Notes: generated by a model from the letters alone, not told the origin. Shown: positions 36,281-46,751, counted from the first letter of the stretch. The stretch is DNA of 64,000 bases from Betaproteobacteria bacterium SCN2 (GCA_008923285.1 WBSG01000004.1:124001-188000), one strand, 5' to 3'. A program made the numbers and translations.

Positions 36281-36936
36281 AGTGGATCGCAGGCGCTTTG
36301 CTGCTGCTCAACCTGTTGGCAGGTGCGTATTCCTTCTGGTCGCAGAGCCAGTCAGGTGCGCAGGCCGTCGCCTATTCCCCCGTCAACGCCGAAAAAATCG
36401 TGCTGCTCTCCGCTCGCCTGGAAAACGGCGCAATGCCGGCTTCACCGCGCAGCGACGGCCAGGCATCGGGCGAGCCAATCTGCGTGGAGTGGCGCGGCCT
36501 CGGTGAAGCCGACCTCGAACGTGCCCGCCAGGCAATCAAGTCGCTGGCGGCGCAGCGCGTGCTGTCGGCGGAGGAACTGCCGGTCGACCGCATGTACTGG
36601 GTCATTTTCCCGCCCTTGCCGAGCGAGGCGGCGAGCCAGGTGAAACTCAAGGAGTTCATCGCGCTCAAGGTCAAGGATCCCTTCATCATCAAGGACGGCA
36701 ACTGGAAGCACGGCATCTCGTTCGGGCTCTACTCCACCGAGGACACCGCGCGGCGTTACATGCGCGAACTGGAAGGGAAAGGCGTCTCCGGCCTGCGTCT
36801 GGAGACCAAGCCCAGGCAGGGAACCGCCTATTACTACCTGGTCAGGAGCGAGGATGCCGCCACCCTGCGCGATCTCGACGACATCCGCCAGTCGCTGCCG
36901 GCGACCACGCTGACGCGGGTAGCGTGCAAGAAATAA
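36277..36936 (+). CDS. SPOR-domain protein with N-terminal membrane anchor
   Basis: A 219-residue protein. I chose MKWIAGALLLLNLLAGAYSF (start 36277), which overlaps the coaX stop by 4 bp, over a longer frame. One N-terminal transmembrane helix is followed by a periplasmic part. The C-terminal ISFGLYSTEDTARRYMRELEG is an SPOR-like repeat, a fold that binds denuded peptidoglycan at division sites. A birA-coaX-SPOR order recurs in betaproteobacteria as far as I know. Its exact role is not known. Confidence 0.85.
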   Translation: MKWIAGALLLLNLLAGAYSFWSQSQSGAQAVAYSPVNAEKIVLLSARLENGAMPASPRSDGQASGEPICVEWRGLGEADLERARQAIKSLAAQRVLSAEELPVDRMYWVIFPPLPSEAASQVKLKEFIALKVKDPFIIKDGNWKHGISFGLYSTEDTARRYMRELEGKGVSGLRLETKPRQGTAYYYLVRSEDAATLRDLDDIRQSLPATTLTRVACKK

Positions 36937-36972
36937 AATGGCGTCAAGGCACGGCCCGTCGATGACCGGCGG

Positions 36973-37818
36973 CTAGATGCCGAGATCGATCGCCAGGCCG
37001 GCGAATACCGCAAAGCCGAACCAGTTGTTGTGCAGGAATGCCTTGAAGCAGGCCGCACGATCGCGCCCGCGAATCAGCCACAGGTGGTAAAGGGCAATCC
37101 CCGCAGCAGCCAGCAGGCCGCCGTAAAACGCCGCTCCCAGCCCGGACAGCCTGCCAACCTGATCGAGCAAGGCCAGCGTCGCCGCATAGCACAAGGCGAT
37201 CGCGGCGATCTCGAAGCGGCCGAAGGTAATGGCCGAGGTGCGGATGCCGATCTTGAGGTCGTCCGGACGGTCGACCATGGCATATTCCGTATCGTAGGCA
37301 ACGGCCCAGAACACGTTCGCCAGCAGCAGCAGCCAGGCCTCCGCCGGCACCTCGCCGCGCACTGCCGCATAGGCCATGGGAATGCCGAACCCGAAGGCGA
37401 CGCCGAGATAGGCCTGCGGAATCGCGAAGAAGCGCTTGGTGAACGGATAGCTTGCCGCCAGGAACAGGGCCGGGAACGACAGCAGGATCACCAGCCGGTC
37501 GAGCGGCAGGATCAGCAGAAAGGAAACCAGCGCGAGCCCCGCCGCCAGCAGCAGGGCTTCGCGACGGCTCACCTCGCCGGTCGCCAGCGGCCGCTGGCTG
37601 GTGCGCTCGACATGGGCGTCGAAATCGCGGTCGGCATAATCGTTGACGGCGCAGCCGGCCGAGCGCATGAGCACCACGCCCACGCAGAATATCAACAGGA
37701 TGTGCAGCGGCGGCAAGCCGCCCGCGGCCAGCCACAGCCCCCAGAGTGTCGGCCACAGCAGCAGCAGGATGCCGATGGGCTTGTCCAGGCGCAGCAGACG
37801 CAGGTAAGGGTGGGTCAT
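36973..37818 (-). CDS. ubiA: 4-hydroxybenzoate polyprenyltransferase
   Basis: A 281-residue membrane prenyltransferase with about eight or nine helices, starting [20 protein letters not shown]. The two aspartate-rich motifs NDYADRDFD (about residue 60) and DRPDDLKIG (about residue 183) bind the Mg-diphosphate. It joins the polyprenyl chain to 4-hydroxybenzoate in ubiquinone synthesis. It follows ubiC, which makes the substrate, by 1 bp on the minus strand. Confidence 0.97.
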   Translation of the reverse strand: MTHPYLRLLRLDKPIGILLLLWPTLWGLWLAAGGLPPLHILLIFCVGVVLMRSAGCAVNDYADRDFDAHVERTSQRPLATGEVSRREALLLAAGLALVSFLLILPLDRLVILLSFPALFLAASYPFTKRFFAIPQAYLGVAFGFGIPMAYAAVRGEVPAEAWLLLLANVFWAVAYDTEYAMVDRPDDLKIGIRTSAITFGRFEIAAIALCYAATLALLDQVGRLSGLGAAFYGGLLAAAGIALYHLWLIRGRDRAACFKAFLHNNWFGFAVFAGLAIDLGI

Positions 37819-37819
37819 T

Positions 37820-38407
37820 TCAGTTCCCGATCGCCAGCACGGCGGGCAGGAACACTTCCGTCACCATCAGCGGATGCCCCTGCAGGTTGAACAGCGAGCG
37901 CCTTGCCCACAGCGATTTCCCGGCCAGGGGAATGCCCGCTCGCGCCGCCTGCCGGGCAAGCGCGTGACGCATGTCGATGCGGCGGTATTGCAGCCTGCCG
38001 CGAGTCACGCACGGGTCGCTGAACAGGGCCTCGCCCAGCGGGCGGGTGCCGAGACGCGTCACCGCCGCCCATGGTCCGCGCAGCGCGCTCGCCGCCACCA
38101 CGCTGTGCGCGAATACCACCGCGCGCCCGTTGCAGTTCAGCACCACTTCGCGGACATAGGCCAGTTCATCGCCCCCGAGCTGCAGGACGGGGCTTTCATC
38201 GCGGTTGGGGCGCATGAAGCCGACGCGGACCGGACGGACGGAAAACGCCTCGCAACGCTGCCTGAGCCTGTGCGTGAGCGAACCCTGATCGGCGAGCCAG
38301 CTGCGCAATTCGCGCGGCAGGGAGAAAGGATGCGCAAGCCAGCCCTGTGCGGAAATCTCCAGTTGCGAACGCAATGCGGATTGCCCGAAAAAAAAACACA
38401 CCCGCAT
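37820..38407 (-). CDS. ubiC: Chorismate lyase
   Basis: A 195-residue protein that releases 4-hydroxybenzoate and pyruvate from chorismate, the first step of ubiquinone synthesis. Family marks: [10 protein letters not shown], the [21 protein letters not shown] core, [11 protein letters not shown] and [23 protein letters not shown] near the end. I chose the ATG at 38407; an in-frame GTG at 38449 would add 14 residues. It stands directly before ubiA. UbiC sequences vary widely, but the gene neighbour and motifs support the call. Confidence 0.92.
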   Translation of the reverse strand: MRVCFFFGQSALRSQLEISAQGWLAHPFSLPRELRSWLADQGSLTHRLRQRCEAFSVRPVRVGFMRPNRDESPVLQLGGDELAYVREVVLNCNGRAVVFAHSVVAASALRGPWAAVTRLGTRPLGEALFSDPCVTRGRLQYRRIDMRHALARQAARAGIPLAGKSLWARRSLFNLQGHPLMVTEVFLPAVLAIGN

Positions 38408-38456
38408 TATCCCGGAAACCGCAGCAAGGCGCACCCGCAGGGCGGGCACCCCCGGA

Positions 38457-39290
38457 CTATTTCCGGCTGTCTGTCAGCAGCTTCCTGACGCTTTCGTAGT
38501 CCTGCATGCTGGCTGCCTCGAAGTTGGGAAAACCGGTGCGCTTGAAGTAGCCGCCGGCCATGCCGGCATCCTTGTGTGCAGCCAGCAGCGCATCCCTGAG
38601 CCGGGCCTTGGTGTCGGCAGGCATGTCGCCACGCACGGCGAAAGTCAGGTGCGGGGCGCCCGCCGACTGCAGCACCAGATTGAGGTTGTAGCCCTGCGCG
38701 CCCCAGGCGTTGTAGAGACCGGAATTGGCCACGCCGACGTCGATCATGCCCAGCTTCAGCGCGCTGATCACGTCATTGGCGTCATTGAAGACCATGACGT
38801 TGGAAAAATACTTGCGCGGGTCGACTTTCATTTCGCGCAGCTTGGCGAAGGCCAGCATGGTCATGAGCGAGTTCTCCTCGGGCATGCCGATGCGCTTGCC
38901 CTTCATGTCCTCGGGGAAGGCGACCGGCCCGTCGGCCATGCTCATAAAGGCCGCCGAAAGCAGGCCCGGAACCTTGGCCACCGGCTCGTAGCCGGCCAGG
39001 GAATTGGCTTCCACCACCATGGAAGGCGGGCCGAACATGAAGTGATAACGTTTTTGCTTGGCCCGCTCCATGTAGCGCTGATAGCTCTGCACCGGCTCGA
39101 CCATTACCGGCTGGCCCAGCTTGGCGCTCAAGTACTTGGACATGTCCTTGAACTCCAGCGAAATCATGCGCGGGCTCTTGCCGTAATCCTGCACGCCCAG
39201 TATCAGCTCGCCGGCAGCCATCGCGCCGCATGCCAGCAAGCCGCATGCGGAAAGAACGATGGCCCTGATGAATCCCGTGATTTTGTGCAT
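38457..39290 (-). CDS. PhnD-type phosphate/phosphonate-like periplasmic binding protein
   Basis: A 277-residue exported binding protein of the PhnD/SsuA/transferrin-like fold. The signal peptide ends CGLLACGAMAAGELI. The mature protein has GKSPRMISLEFKDMSKYL, MFGPPSMVVEANSLAGYEPVAKVPG and KLGMIDVGVANSGLYNAWG, standard for PhnD-like proteins. Start at 39290, not a much longer frame that overlaps recG. No permease or ATPase lies nearby, so it is an orphan. It may bind phosphite, phosphonate or another anion, or feed a sensor. Substrate unknown. Confidence 0.88.
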   Translation of the reverse strand: MHKITGFIRAIVLSACGLLACGAMAAGELILGVQDYGKSPRMISLEFKDMSKYLSAKLGQPVMVEPVQSYQRYMERAKQKRYHFMFGPPSMVVEANSLAGYEPVAKVPGLLSAAFMSMADGPVAFPEDMKGKRIGMPEENSLMTMLAFAKLREMKVDPRKYFSNVMVFNDANDVISALKLGMIDVGVANSGLYNAWGAQGYNLNLVLQSAGAPHLTFAVRGDMPADTKARLRDALLAAHKDAGMAGGYFKRTGFPNFEAASMQDYESVRKLLTDSRK

Positions 39291-39388
39291 GGCAGTACTC
39301 CGTTTGCAATGATTGGCCCATGATTCCGGGCATTTCAACTGATACGGCCACGCCACACGTTCACTGAATAGGCGCTGGTAGGAAAGAA

Positions 39389-41416
39389 CTAGCCGGCGGC
39401 AAGCTTCGACCTTGCCCCCAGCCAACGCTCGAGATGTGCGGCCACCTGTTCGGCATGCTGTTCGATGAGGCGCGGGCCGAGTTGGGCGGCGCGTTCGAGC
39501 AGGTCGCGGTCGCGTTCCGGGTTGGCGAAGCGCAGCATCGGCACGCCGCTCTGGCGGGCGCCCAGCAGTTCGCCCGGACCGCGCAGCAGCAGGTCCTGGC
39601 GCGCGATTTCGAACCCGTCGCTCGATTCGTAGATGACCCTGAGCCGGGTGCGCGCATCCTCCGACAGCGGATTCTGGAAAAACAGGATGCATACCGATTC
39701 GCGCGCGCCGCGCCCGACCCGCCCGCGCAACTGGTGTAACTGCGAAAGACCGAAACGCTCGGCATGTTCGATGATCATCAGCGAAGCATTGGGCACGTCG
39801 ACGCCGACCTCGATGACGGTGGTGGAAACCAGCAGGTTGATCTGGTTCGCCTGAAACGCGGCCATCACCGTCTGCTTCTCGGCCGGCTTCATGCGCCCGT
39901 GCACCAGACCGACGTTCAGCTCCGGCAATTGCGCCTGCAGCATGGCGTGGGTATCGAGCGCGGTCTGCAGATCGACCTTTTCCGATTCCTCGATCAGCGG
40001 GCATACCCAGTAGGCCTGGCCGCCTTCCAGGCAAACCGCGCGCACGCGCTGCAGCACCTCGTCGCGCCGCGTATCGGCGACCAGTTTGGTGGTGACCGGG
40101 CTGCGTCCGGGCGGCAGCTCGTTGATGGTCGACACGTCGAGGTCGGCGAAATAGCTCATGGCCAGCGTGCGCGGGATCGGCGTGGCCGAGAGCATCAACT
40201 GGTGCGGCTCGGCGCCCTTTTCGCTCAGTGCGAGCCGCTGCTTCACGCCGAAACGATGCTGCTCGTCGACGACGGCAAGGCCGAGGTTGTGAAACTTCAC
40301 CCCTTTCTGGAACAGGGCATGGGTGCCGACAGCCACTCGTGCCGCGCCGCTCTCGATGCGGGCAAGCGCCTGCTTCTTCTGGGCCGGTGTCAGCGCAGAG
40401 GCCAGCCAGGCAAGCTCAATGCCGAGCGGTTCGAACCAGCTCCCGAGTTTCTGCAAGTGCTGTTCGGCGAGGATTTCGGTGGGCGCCATGATGGCAGCCT
40501 GCATGCCGCCCTCGATCGCCTGCAGGCAGGCCAGGGCGGCGATGACGGTCTTGCCGCTGCCGACATCGCCTTGCAGCAAACGGCGCATGGGGCGCGTGCC
40601 GGCGAGGTCGCGGCTGATCTCCTGCCAGGCTTGCGTCTGTGCCGCCGTCAGCTTGAAGGGCAGTCGGGCCAGGAGGGCGCGGGTAAGTTCGCCGGTCGGC
40701 GTCAGCGGCGGTGCACGCTTTTGCGCGCGCGCCTCGCGCGCCAGCCGCAGCGAGAACTGCTGGGCCAGCAGCTCGTCGAACGCCAGCCGCCGCAGGGCCG
40801 GGCTTTCGCCTGATTCCATGCTGGCCGGCGCCACACCGGGTTCCGGATAATGCAGCGCGCGCAAGGCCTCGGCGAAACCTGGCATGTCCATGCCGGCGTA
40901 GGTTTCCGCCGGCAAGGTTTCGGCGAGATCGGCCACTTGCATCGCCTTGTCGACCAGCTTGCGCAGGCTGGCCTGCGAGAGTCCTGCCGTGGTGGGATAG
41001 ACCGGCGTGAGCCGCTCGGGCAATGGTGTGTCGGGCTGAATGGCCTGGCAGCGCGGGTGCACCATTTCCAGCCCGAAAAATCCGCCGCGCGCTTCCCCGG
41101 CAATGCGCAACAGGCGTCCCGGCTTGAGCGACTGCACCTGGCTGGGATAGAAATTCAGGAAGCGGATGATCAACTGGCCGCTGTCGTCGGCCACGCTAGC
41201 CACCAGCTGGCGGCGCGGACGGTACAACACCTCGGCCTCGATCACCTGGGCCTGTACCACCGCCGCCTGGCCGGGCAGCAAATCGCGTATGGCGGTGACG
41301 CGGGTTTCATCCTCCCAGCGCAGCGGCAGATGCAGCGCCAGGTCGGCGTCGCCATGCAGCCCCAGTTTCTCCAGCCTGGTCTTGACCGCAGGCGAAACGG
41401 GGAAGGAAAAACTCAC
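39389..41416 (-). CDS. recG: ATP-dependent DNA helicase RecG
   Basis: A 675-residue branch-migration helicase that reverses stalled forks and processes Holliday junctions. The wedge/OB domain is N-terminal. The Walker A is GDVGSGKTVIA and the Walker B is DEQHRFG, which matches RecG in place of DEAD. The TRG-type C-terminal region is present. I placed the start at the GTG at 41416, 2 bp after the ridA stop, rather than at an upstream frame that runs into ridA. Co-transcribed with ridA. Confidence 0.95.
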   Translation of the reverse strand: MSFSFPVSPAVKTRLEKLGLHGDADLALHLPLRWEDETRVTAIRDLLPGQAAVVQAQVIEAEVLYRPRRQLVASVADDSGQLIIRFLNFYPSQVQSLKPGRLLRIAGEARGGFFGLEMVHPRCQAIQPDTPLPERLTPVYPTTAGLSQASLRKLVDKAMQVADLAETLPAETYAGMDMPGFAEALRALHYPEPGVAPASMESGESPALRRLAFDELLAQQFSLRLAREARAQKRAPPLTPTGELTRALLARLPFKLTAAQTQAWQEISRDLAGTRPMRRLLQGDVGSGKTVIAALACLQAIEGGMQAAIMAPTEILAEQHLQKLGSWFEPLGIELAWLASALTPAQKKQALARIESGAARVAVGTHALFQKGVKFHNLGLAVVDEQHRFGVKQRLALSEKGAEPHQLMLSATPIPRTLAMSYFADLDVSTINELPPGRSPVTTKLVADTRRDEVLQRVRAVCLEGGQAYWVCPLIEESEKVDLQTALDTHAMLQAQLPELNVGLVHGRMKPAEKQTVMAAFQANQINLLVSTTVIEVGVDVPNASLMIIEHAERFGLSQLHQLRGRVGRGARESVCILFFQNPLSEDARTRLRVIYESSDGFEIARQDLLLRGPGELLGARQSGVPMLRFANPERDRDLLERAAQLGPRLIEQHAEQVAAHLERWLGARSKLAAG

Positions 41417-41418
41417 CG

Positions 41419-41793
41419 TTACAGAACGAGCACGCCGTCGGCCTCGACCAGTGCCCCGCGCGGCAGGCTGGCCACGCCCACCGCGGCGCGCGCCGGGTAG
41501 GGCTGCTGGAAGTACTGGCCCATGATCTCGTTGACCTTGGCAAAGTTGCCAAGGTCGGTCAGGAAGACATTCAGCTTGACGATGTCCGCCAGCGACCCGC
41601 CCGCCGCTTCGCACACCGCCGAGAGGTTCTTGAACACCTGGTGAATTTGCGCCTCGATGCCGTCGACCAGCTGCATGGAAGCGGGATCGAGCCCGATCTG
41701 CCCGGAAAGATAGACGGTGCCGTCGACCTTGACGGCCTGGGAATAGGTACCGATGGCGGCAGGTGCGTTGGGGGTGGAGATGATGGTTTTCAT
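41419..41793 (-). CDS. ridA: RidA family enamine/imine deaminase
   Basis: A 124-residue RidA (YjgF) protein that hydrolyses reactive 2-aminoacrylate and related enamines, protecting PLP enzymes. Family residues are clear: [25 protein letters not shown], then [23 protein letters not shown] with the catalytic arginine and glutamate. It lies between spoT and recG on the minus strand. Confidence 0.96.
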   Translation of the reverse strand: MKTIISTPNAPAAIGTYSQAVKVDGTVYLSGQIGLDPASMQLVDGIEAQIHQVFKNLSAVCEAAGGSLADIVKLNVFLTDLGNFAKVNEIMGQYFQQPYPARAAVGVASLPRGALVEADGVLVL

Positions 41794-41818
41794 GCCTGGC
41801 TTTCGAAAATACGCTGGC

Positions 41819-44053
41819 TTACTGGGACTGGGCGCGGCCTTCGCGCCGGCCTTTCATGCGGAATATCCGCACCACGTCCGGCAGCTGACGCAGGGCGCGC
41901 ATGATGCGCGCAAGATGCATGCGATCCTCCACCTTCAGCGTGAAATAGAGCGCAGTGTAGGGGCTGCCGTCCTCTTCCTGCATGGCGACGTTGCCGATGT
42001 TGGAGCCCTGCTCGGAGATGGCCGCGGCGACGCGCGCCAGCACGCCGCGCTGGTTGGCCACCACCAGCTTGATCGACACGTCGAACAGGCTGCCCGGCGC
42101 GGCCTGCCATTCGACATCCAGCCATTTCTCCGGGTCGGCACGGAAATTGTGGATGGCCGGGCAATCATGGGTATGAATGATGAGGCCGCGGTCCTTGTGG
42201 ATGAAGCCCAGGATCGGATCGCCGGGAATGGGATGGCAGCAGGACGCCAGTTCCACCGGCACGCCTTCGGTGCCGCGGATGGTGACCGTCATCGGATGCG
42301 GCGTCCGCCCGGTTTCGTCGCCCATGAGGTGCAGCAGCTGGTGCGCCACCACCATGGCCGGCTTGCGGCCCAGGCCGATCTCGGCGTACAGTTCGTCGGC
42401 GGACTTGCTGTTGGTTTCGCGCAGCAGCTTCTGCAGCAGGACGGGGGATGGCGGCGGCGCTTCCGGATTGAGCGCCTTGAGCGCATTCTCCAGCAGGCTC
42501 TGGCCGAGCTGGGCCGATTCCTCGGCCTTGGCGGTACGCAGAAACTGGCGGATGTGCGAGCGTGCCTTGCCGGTGACGGCAAAATTGAGCCAGGCCGCGT
42601 TGGGCGCGGCATTGGCGGCGGTGATGATCTCGACGTGGTCGCCGTTGCGCAATTCGGTCCTGAGCGGCATCAGCTCATGGTTGATCTTCACCGCCACGCA
42701 ATGGTGGCCGACGTCGGTGTGCACGGCATAGGCGAAGTCCACCGCCGTCGCGCCTCTGGGCAGCGCCATGATCCTGCCCTTGGGCGTGAACACGTAGACG
42801 TCGTCGGGAAACAGGTCGACCTTGATGTGCTCGAGGAATTCGGGCGAATCCTTGTTGTCGGCCTGGATGTCCAGCAGCGACTGCAGCCAGCGGTGGGTAC
42901 GCTGCTGCACGTCCGACAGCGCGGCGTCCGAACTCTTGTACATCCAGTGCGAGGCCACGCCGGTTTCGGCGAAGCGGTGCATGTCCTGGGTGCGAATCTG
43001 GATCTCGATCGGCGTGCCCTGCGGCCCGAACAGAATGGAGTGCAGCGACTGGTAGCCGTTGGCCTTGGGAATGGCGATGTAGTCCTTGAACTTGCCCGGA
43101 ATCGGCTTGTACAGGCCGTGCAGCACGCCGAGCGCAAGGTAGCAGGAAGGGACATCCTTCACCACCACGCGGAAGCCGTAGATGTCGAACACCTCGGTAA
43201 AGCCGAGGTTCTTTTCCTGCATCTTCTTGTAGATGCTGTAGAGGTGCTTCTCGCGCCCGGTGACGGTGGCATCCACGCCGGCCTGGTCGAGCTTTTCCTG
43301 GATGGTTTCGCGGATCTTCTCCACCAGTTCGCGGCGATTGCCGCGCTCCGCCCTCACTGCCTTCATCACCACGCGGTGGCGCGTCGGGTAGAGGTAGCGA
43401 AAACCGAGATCGTCGAGTTCCTGGTAGACGGCATGCAGGCCCAGACGGTTGGCGATGGGCGCGTAGATTTCCAGGGTTTCGGCGGCGATGCGCTTGCGCT
43501 TTTCCGCCGACAGGTCGCCCAGCGTACGCATGTTGTGCAGGCGGTCGGCGAGCTTGATCAGGATGACGCGCACGTCACGCGCCATCGCCAGCAGCATCTT
43601 GCGGAAGTTTTCCGCCTGGGCATGCTCCTCGTTGGCAAAAGACAGCTTGTCCAGCTTGGACACGCCCTCGACCAGATGCGCGACCGCCTTGCCGAAACGC
43701 GCCTGAATGTCCTCGGTGGTGGCAGCGGTATCCTCCACCACGTCATGCAGCAGGGCCGCCGCCAGCGCCTGGGCATCGAGATGCCAGCCGGACAGGATGC
43801 CGGCTACGGCAAGCGGATGGGAAATATAGGGCTCGCCGCTTTTGCGGAACTGCCCGGCATGCGCATCGCGGCTGACGTAGAAGGCGTCCCGCACCAGCTC
43901 GATGTCGGCCGGCGGAAGATAGACAAGCTGCGGGGCGAGTGCAGAAAAATCAGCCGACGCATGGGCGCCGGCTGAATCATGTTGCGTGCGGATCGGCGGA
44001 GGACTAGGCCTTGCCCCGGTTGAGGATTTCAAGTCCCACCTTGCCCGCTGCAA
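41819..44053 (-). CDS. spoT: Bifunctional (p)ppGpp synthetase/hydrolase
   Basis: A 744-residue RelA/SpoT protein. The HD hydrolase domain has HDVVEDTAA and KLADRLHNM, the synthetase domain follows with [14 protein letters not shown], then a TGS domain ([24 protein letters not shown]) and a C-terminal ACT domain. Both catalytic domains look intact. It sets cellular ppGpp. The ATG at 44053 overlaps rpoZ by about 50 bp; no better in-frame start is seen before the HD domain, and an N-terminal extension is usual in betaproteobacteria. Confidence 0.96.
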   Translation of the reverse strand: MQRARWDLKSSTGARPSPPPIRTQHDSAGAHASADFSALAPQLVYLPPADIELVRDAFYVSRDAHAGQFRKSGEPYISHPLAVAGILSGWHLDAQALAAALLHDVVEDTAATTEDIQARFGKAVAHLVEGVSKLDKLSFANEEHAQAENFRKMLLAMARDVRVILIKLADRLHNMRTLGDLSAEKRKRIAAETLEIYAPIANRLGLHAVYQELDDLGFRYLYPTRHRVVMKAVRAERGNRRELVEKIRETIQEKLDQAGVDATVTGREKHLYSIYKKMQEKNLGFTEVFDIYGFRVVVKDVPSCYLALGVLHGLYKPIPGKFKDYIAIPKANGYQSLHSILFGPQGTPIEIQIRTQDMHRFAETGVASHWMYKSSDAALSDVQQRTHRWLQSLLDIQADNKDSPEFLEHIKVDLFPDDVYVFTPKGRIMALPRGATAVDFAYAVHTDVGHHCVAVKINHELMPLRTELRNGDHVEIITAANAAPNAAWLNFAVTGKARSHIRQFLRTAKAEESAQLGQSLLENALKALNPEAPPPSPVLLQKLLRETNSKSADELYAEIGLGRKPAMVVAHQLLHLMGDETGRTPHPMTVTIRGTEGVPVELASCCHPIPGDPILGFIHKDRGLIIHTHDCPAIHNFRADPEKWLDVEWQAAPGSLFDVSIKLVVANQRGVLARVAAAISEQGSNIGNVAMQEEDGSPYTALYFTLKVEDRMHLARIMRALRQLPDVVRIFRMKGRREGRAQSQ

Positions 44054-44213
44054 TTTCGCGCAATGCCGTTACGATCGGCTTGTCGCGGCTGTCCACCATG
44101 GGCTGCGAGCCCTGGGCCAGCTGGCGCGCGCGATAAGTCGCCGCCAGCGTCAGTTCAAAACGGTTGCCGATTCTTGCCATGCAGTCATCTACGGTAATGC
44201 GTGCCACGTTCAA
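44004..44213 (-). CDS. rpoZ: RNA polymerase omega subunit
   Basis: A 69-residue omega subunit, starting [23 protein letters not shown]. It helps assemble RNA polymerase and is needed with DksA for ppGpp action in E. coli. The gmk-rpoZ-spoT order is the standard one in gammaproteobacteria and betaproteobacteria, and here yicC leads it. It lies 9 bp after gmk and overlaps the start of spoT. Confidence 0.96.
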   Translation of the reverse strand: MNVARITVDDCMARIGNRFELTLAATYRARQLAQGSQPMVDSRDKPIVTALREIAAGKVGLEILNRGKA

Positions 44214-44222
44214 CTCCCCGGT

Positions 44223-44840
44223 TCACCCCTGGCTGAAGCGTTCGAACAGCGGCGTGAGCCTTTGCGCCTGGCGTTTGGTGACGAGGCGCGAAGCCCTCAC
44301 CACTGCCAGAAAATCCAGCAGGGCTTGGTCAAAGTCATCATTGACAATTATATATTCGAACTCGGCGGCATGGCTGATATCGTCGCGCGCCGCCGCCATG
44401 CGCTTTTCGATGACATCCGCGCTGTCCTGGCCGCGATTGGAAAGCCGCTCGCGCAAGGCTTCGATCGAGGGCGGCAGGATGAACAGGGTCACCGCCTCGG
44501 GAAAATGCTTCTTGACCTGGGCCGCCCCCTGCCAGTCGATTTCCAGCAGGATGTCGCGGCCGGCGGCGATTTCGCCCGATATCCAGGCCTGCGAAGTGCC
44601 GTAGTAGTTGCCGTAGACCTCGGCGCTTTCCAGGAACTCCCCGCGCGCGGCCATCTGCCGGAATTCCTCCACGCTGACGAAATGGTAGTCGACGCCATGG
44701 GTTTCGCCGGGGCGCGGCGCCCGCGTGGTGTAGGACACCGACAACCGGATGGCCGCATCCTTCTGCAGCAGCGCCTTGACCAGGCTGGTTTTGCCTGCGC
44801 CCGACGGCGCGGCCACGACGTACAAGATCCCTTGGCTCAT
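44223..44840 (-). CDS. gmk: Guanylate kinase
   Basis: A 205-residue kinase that converts GMP to GDP. The N-terminal VVAAPSGAGKTSLVKALL is the P-loop. SVSYTTRAPRPGETHGVDYHFV is the GMP-binding part, with the catalytic arginine. Length is normal. It is 3 bp after yicC and just before rpoZ-spoT on the minus strand. Confidence 0.97.
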   Translation of the reverse strand: MSQGILYVVAAPSGAGKTSLVKALLQKDAAIRLSVSYTTRAPRPGETHGVDYHFVSVEEFRQMAARGEFLESAEVYGNYYGTSQAWISGEIAAGRDILLEIDWQGAAQVKKHFPEAVTLFILPPSIEALRERLSNRGQDSADVIEKRMAAARDDISHAAEFEYIIVNDDFDQALLDFLAVVRASRLVTKRQAQRLTPLFERFSQG

Positions 44841-44843
44841 GAT

Positions 44844-45710
44844 TTACTCGATATTCTGTATCTGTTCGCGCATCTGCTCGATCAAGACCTTGAGCTCGAC
44901 CGAGATCCGTGTCGTTTCCGGCGACACCGATTTCGAGCCCAGGGTATTGGCTTCGCGGTTCAGTTCCTGCATGAGGAAGTCCAGGCGCTTGCCGACTGCA
45001 CCGCCCTTGTCCAGGGTGCGGCGCACTTCCTTGATGTGCGCGGTGAAGCGCGACAACTCCTCGTCGACATCGATTTTCTGGGCAAACAGGGCGAATTCCT
45101 GGGCCAGGCGCTCATTCGCCGGCTCGCCCAGGGCTTCTTTCAGTCTGGCAGCGAGCTTTTCCTGATAGGCCGAGAGGACGCCGGGCAACAGCGCGGCAGC
45201 TTCCGCGACCAGCGTTTCCGCCCGGTCGAGCCGCTCGACGATATGTCCCTGCAACTTCTCGCCCTCGCGCTGGCGGCTGGCGGTCAGGTCGTCGAGGGCC
45301 GCGCCCAGCGCTTCCAGCAGTTCGCGCGTGGCATCCGCCGCGCCGGCCTCACCCGTGGCCAGCGCGCCGTTCCAGCGCAGGATGTCGGCAACGCTCAGCG
45401 GCGCGGCATCCGGGAAGCGCCTGCGCACATCTTCCTGCCAGCGCGCCAGGGACTCAAGAATCGTGCCGTTCAGGCCGATATCCTGTGCAGCCTCGGGCAA
45501 TGCCATCTGGCTGATGCGGCATTCGACCTTGCCACGCGACAGGCGCTGTACAATGGCTTCACGGATGGCGGGTTCCTGCACGCGCAGTTCGTCGGGCAGA
45601 CGGAAGCCGATCTCCAGGTAGCGCTGGTTGACGGAGCGCAGATCGATCGTGACCAGCACCTTGCCCACGGTGGCGGTATGGGTGGCATAACCGGTCATGC
45701 TGAAGATCAT
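44844..45710 (-). CDS. yicC: YicC/YloC family endoribonuclease
   Basis: A 288-residue protein; the start is MIFSMTGYATHTATV, a longer frame being an upstream extension. Conserved features are SMTGYA, IDLRSVNQRYLE, an arginine-rich GKVECRISQM and the C-terminal KRLDFLMQELNREANTLGSKS. YicC proteins are RNA endonucleases that act on certain stem-loops, for example in degradation of the sRNA RyhB. The gene is first of yicC-gmk-rpoZ-spoT and divergent from the kinase gene. Confidence 0.95.
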   Translation of the reverse strand: MIFSMTGYATHTATVGKVLVTIDLRSVNQRYLEIGFRLPDELRVQEPAIREAIVQRLSRGKVECRISQMALPEAAQDIGLNGTILESLARWQEDVRRRFPDAAPLSVADILRWNGALATGEAGAADATRELLEALGAALDDLTASRQREGEKLQGHIVERLDRAETLVAEAAALLPGVLSAYQEKLAARLKEALGEPANERLAQEFALFAQKIDVDEELSRFTAHIKEVRRTLDKGGAVGKRLDFLMQELNREANTLGSKSVSPETTRISVELKVLIEQMREQIQNIE

Positions 45711-45796
45711 CGGGGGGGTTCCTGGGCTTGCAGTTAGGATTTGGCCAGCGCTTGGCGCCGCGACAGGATAATAACAGTTTTCATTTGACTTCATTT

Positions 45797-46741
45797 ATGG
45801 CGACCCAACCCAACCAGGCCCTGCCCAACGGTTACCGACTGAACGAGTACACCATCGTGCGCAAGATCGGCGGTGGCGGCTTCAGCATGGTCTACCTCGC
45901 CACCGACGACCAGAACAACCTGTTCGCCATCAAGGAATATCTGCCCGGCGCCTTGGTGCTGCGCACTTCCGGCTCGGTAGTGGTCGAGGCCAGTTCCGAC
46001 GACAACCGCAACATCTTCCGCCACGGCATGAAGTGCTTCTTCGAAGAAGGCCGCACGCTCGCCAAGATCAACCACTCGAATGTCATTCGCGTGACCAATT
46101 TCTTCCGCGCCAACGAGACCGTGTACATGGTCATGCAATACGAGCGCGGCCGCACCCTGCAGCAGTACATCCAGACCCATCGCGGCAACATCCGCGAAGG
46201 CTTCATCCGCCGCGTGTTCGCGCAGATGCTGACCGGGCTGCGCGAGGTGCACACGCACAAGCTGCTGCATCTGGACATCAAGCCCTCCAACATCTACATC
46301 CGCCAGGACGGCTCGCCGGTGCTGATCGATTTCGGCGCGGCGCGGCAGACCCTCAACCAGGAGGAGACCCGCCTGCAGCCCATGTACACCCCGGGCTTCG
46401 CCGCGCCCGAGCAGTACCACAACCGCGAGCGCCTCGGCCCCTGGACCGACATTTACAGCACCGGCGCCAGCATCTACGCCTGCCTCGCCGGCCTGCCGCC
46501 GCAGGCGGCGGACGCCCGCCTGTTGAATGACAAGCTGACGCCGGCGGCCCGCGCCTGGGCGGGTGAATACTCGAGCCAGTTGCTGGAGACCGTGGACTGG
46601 TGCATGCAGCTGAACTACATGGAGCGCCCGCAAAGCGTGTTCGCCCTGCAAAAGCGGCTGATGGACGACTCTACCCTTCAGCTGGGCAAGCCGTCTTTGC
46701 TAAGCTCCATCAAGCGCTCCCTGAACAAAGAGATTTTCTGA
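45797..46741 (+). CDS. Ser/Thr protein kinase, Hanks type, single domain
   Basis: A 314-residue cytoplasmic kinase. The glycine loop is KIGGGGFSMVY, the catalytic lysine is K46 in FAIKEYLP, and the catalytic loop is HLDIKPSN with D160, so the usual HRD is HLD. DFG is at 178-180 and APEQY lies in the activation segment. There is no PASTA domain or transmembrane helix. Start at MATQPNQALPNGYRLN (45797). It is followed 10 bp later by a PP2C phosphatase, so the two form a kinase-phosphatase pair, perhaps a protein-switch module. Confidence 0.93.
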   Translation: MATQPNQALPNGYRLNEYTIVRKIGGGGFSMVYLATDDQNNLFAIKEYLPGALVLRTSGSVVVEASSDDNRNIFRHGMKCFFEEGRTLAKINHSNVIRVTNFFRANETVYMVMQYERGRTLQQYIQTHRGNIREGFIRRVFAQMLTGLREVHTHKLLHLDIKPSNIYIRQDGSPVLIDFGAARQTLNQEETRLQPMYTPGFAAPEQYHNRERLGPWTDIYSTGASIYACLAGLPPQAADARLLNDKLTPAARAWAGEYSSQLLETVDWCMQLNYMERPQSVFALQKRLMDDSTLQLGKPSLLSSIKRSLNKEIF

Positions 46742-46751
46742 GCGACGCATC

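Noticed and set aside
39291-40034. Long N-terminal extension of the PhnD-type binding protein
   Set aside because: It overlaps recG in another frame and would bury the signal peptide, which starts at MHKITGFIRA.
41417-41614. Longer recG frame running into ridA
   Set aside because: The extra 66 codons overlap ridA and do not resemble RecG; the GTG 2 bp after the ridA stop restores the usual length.
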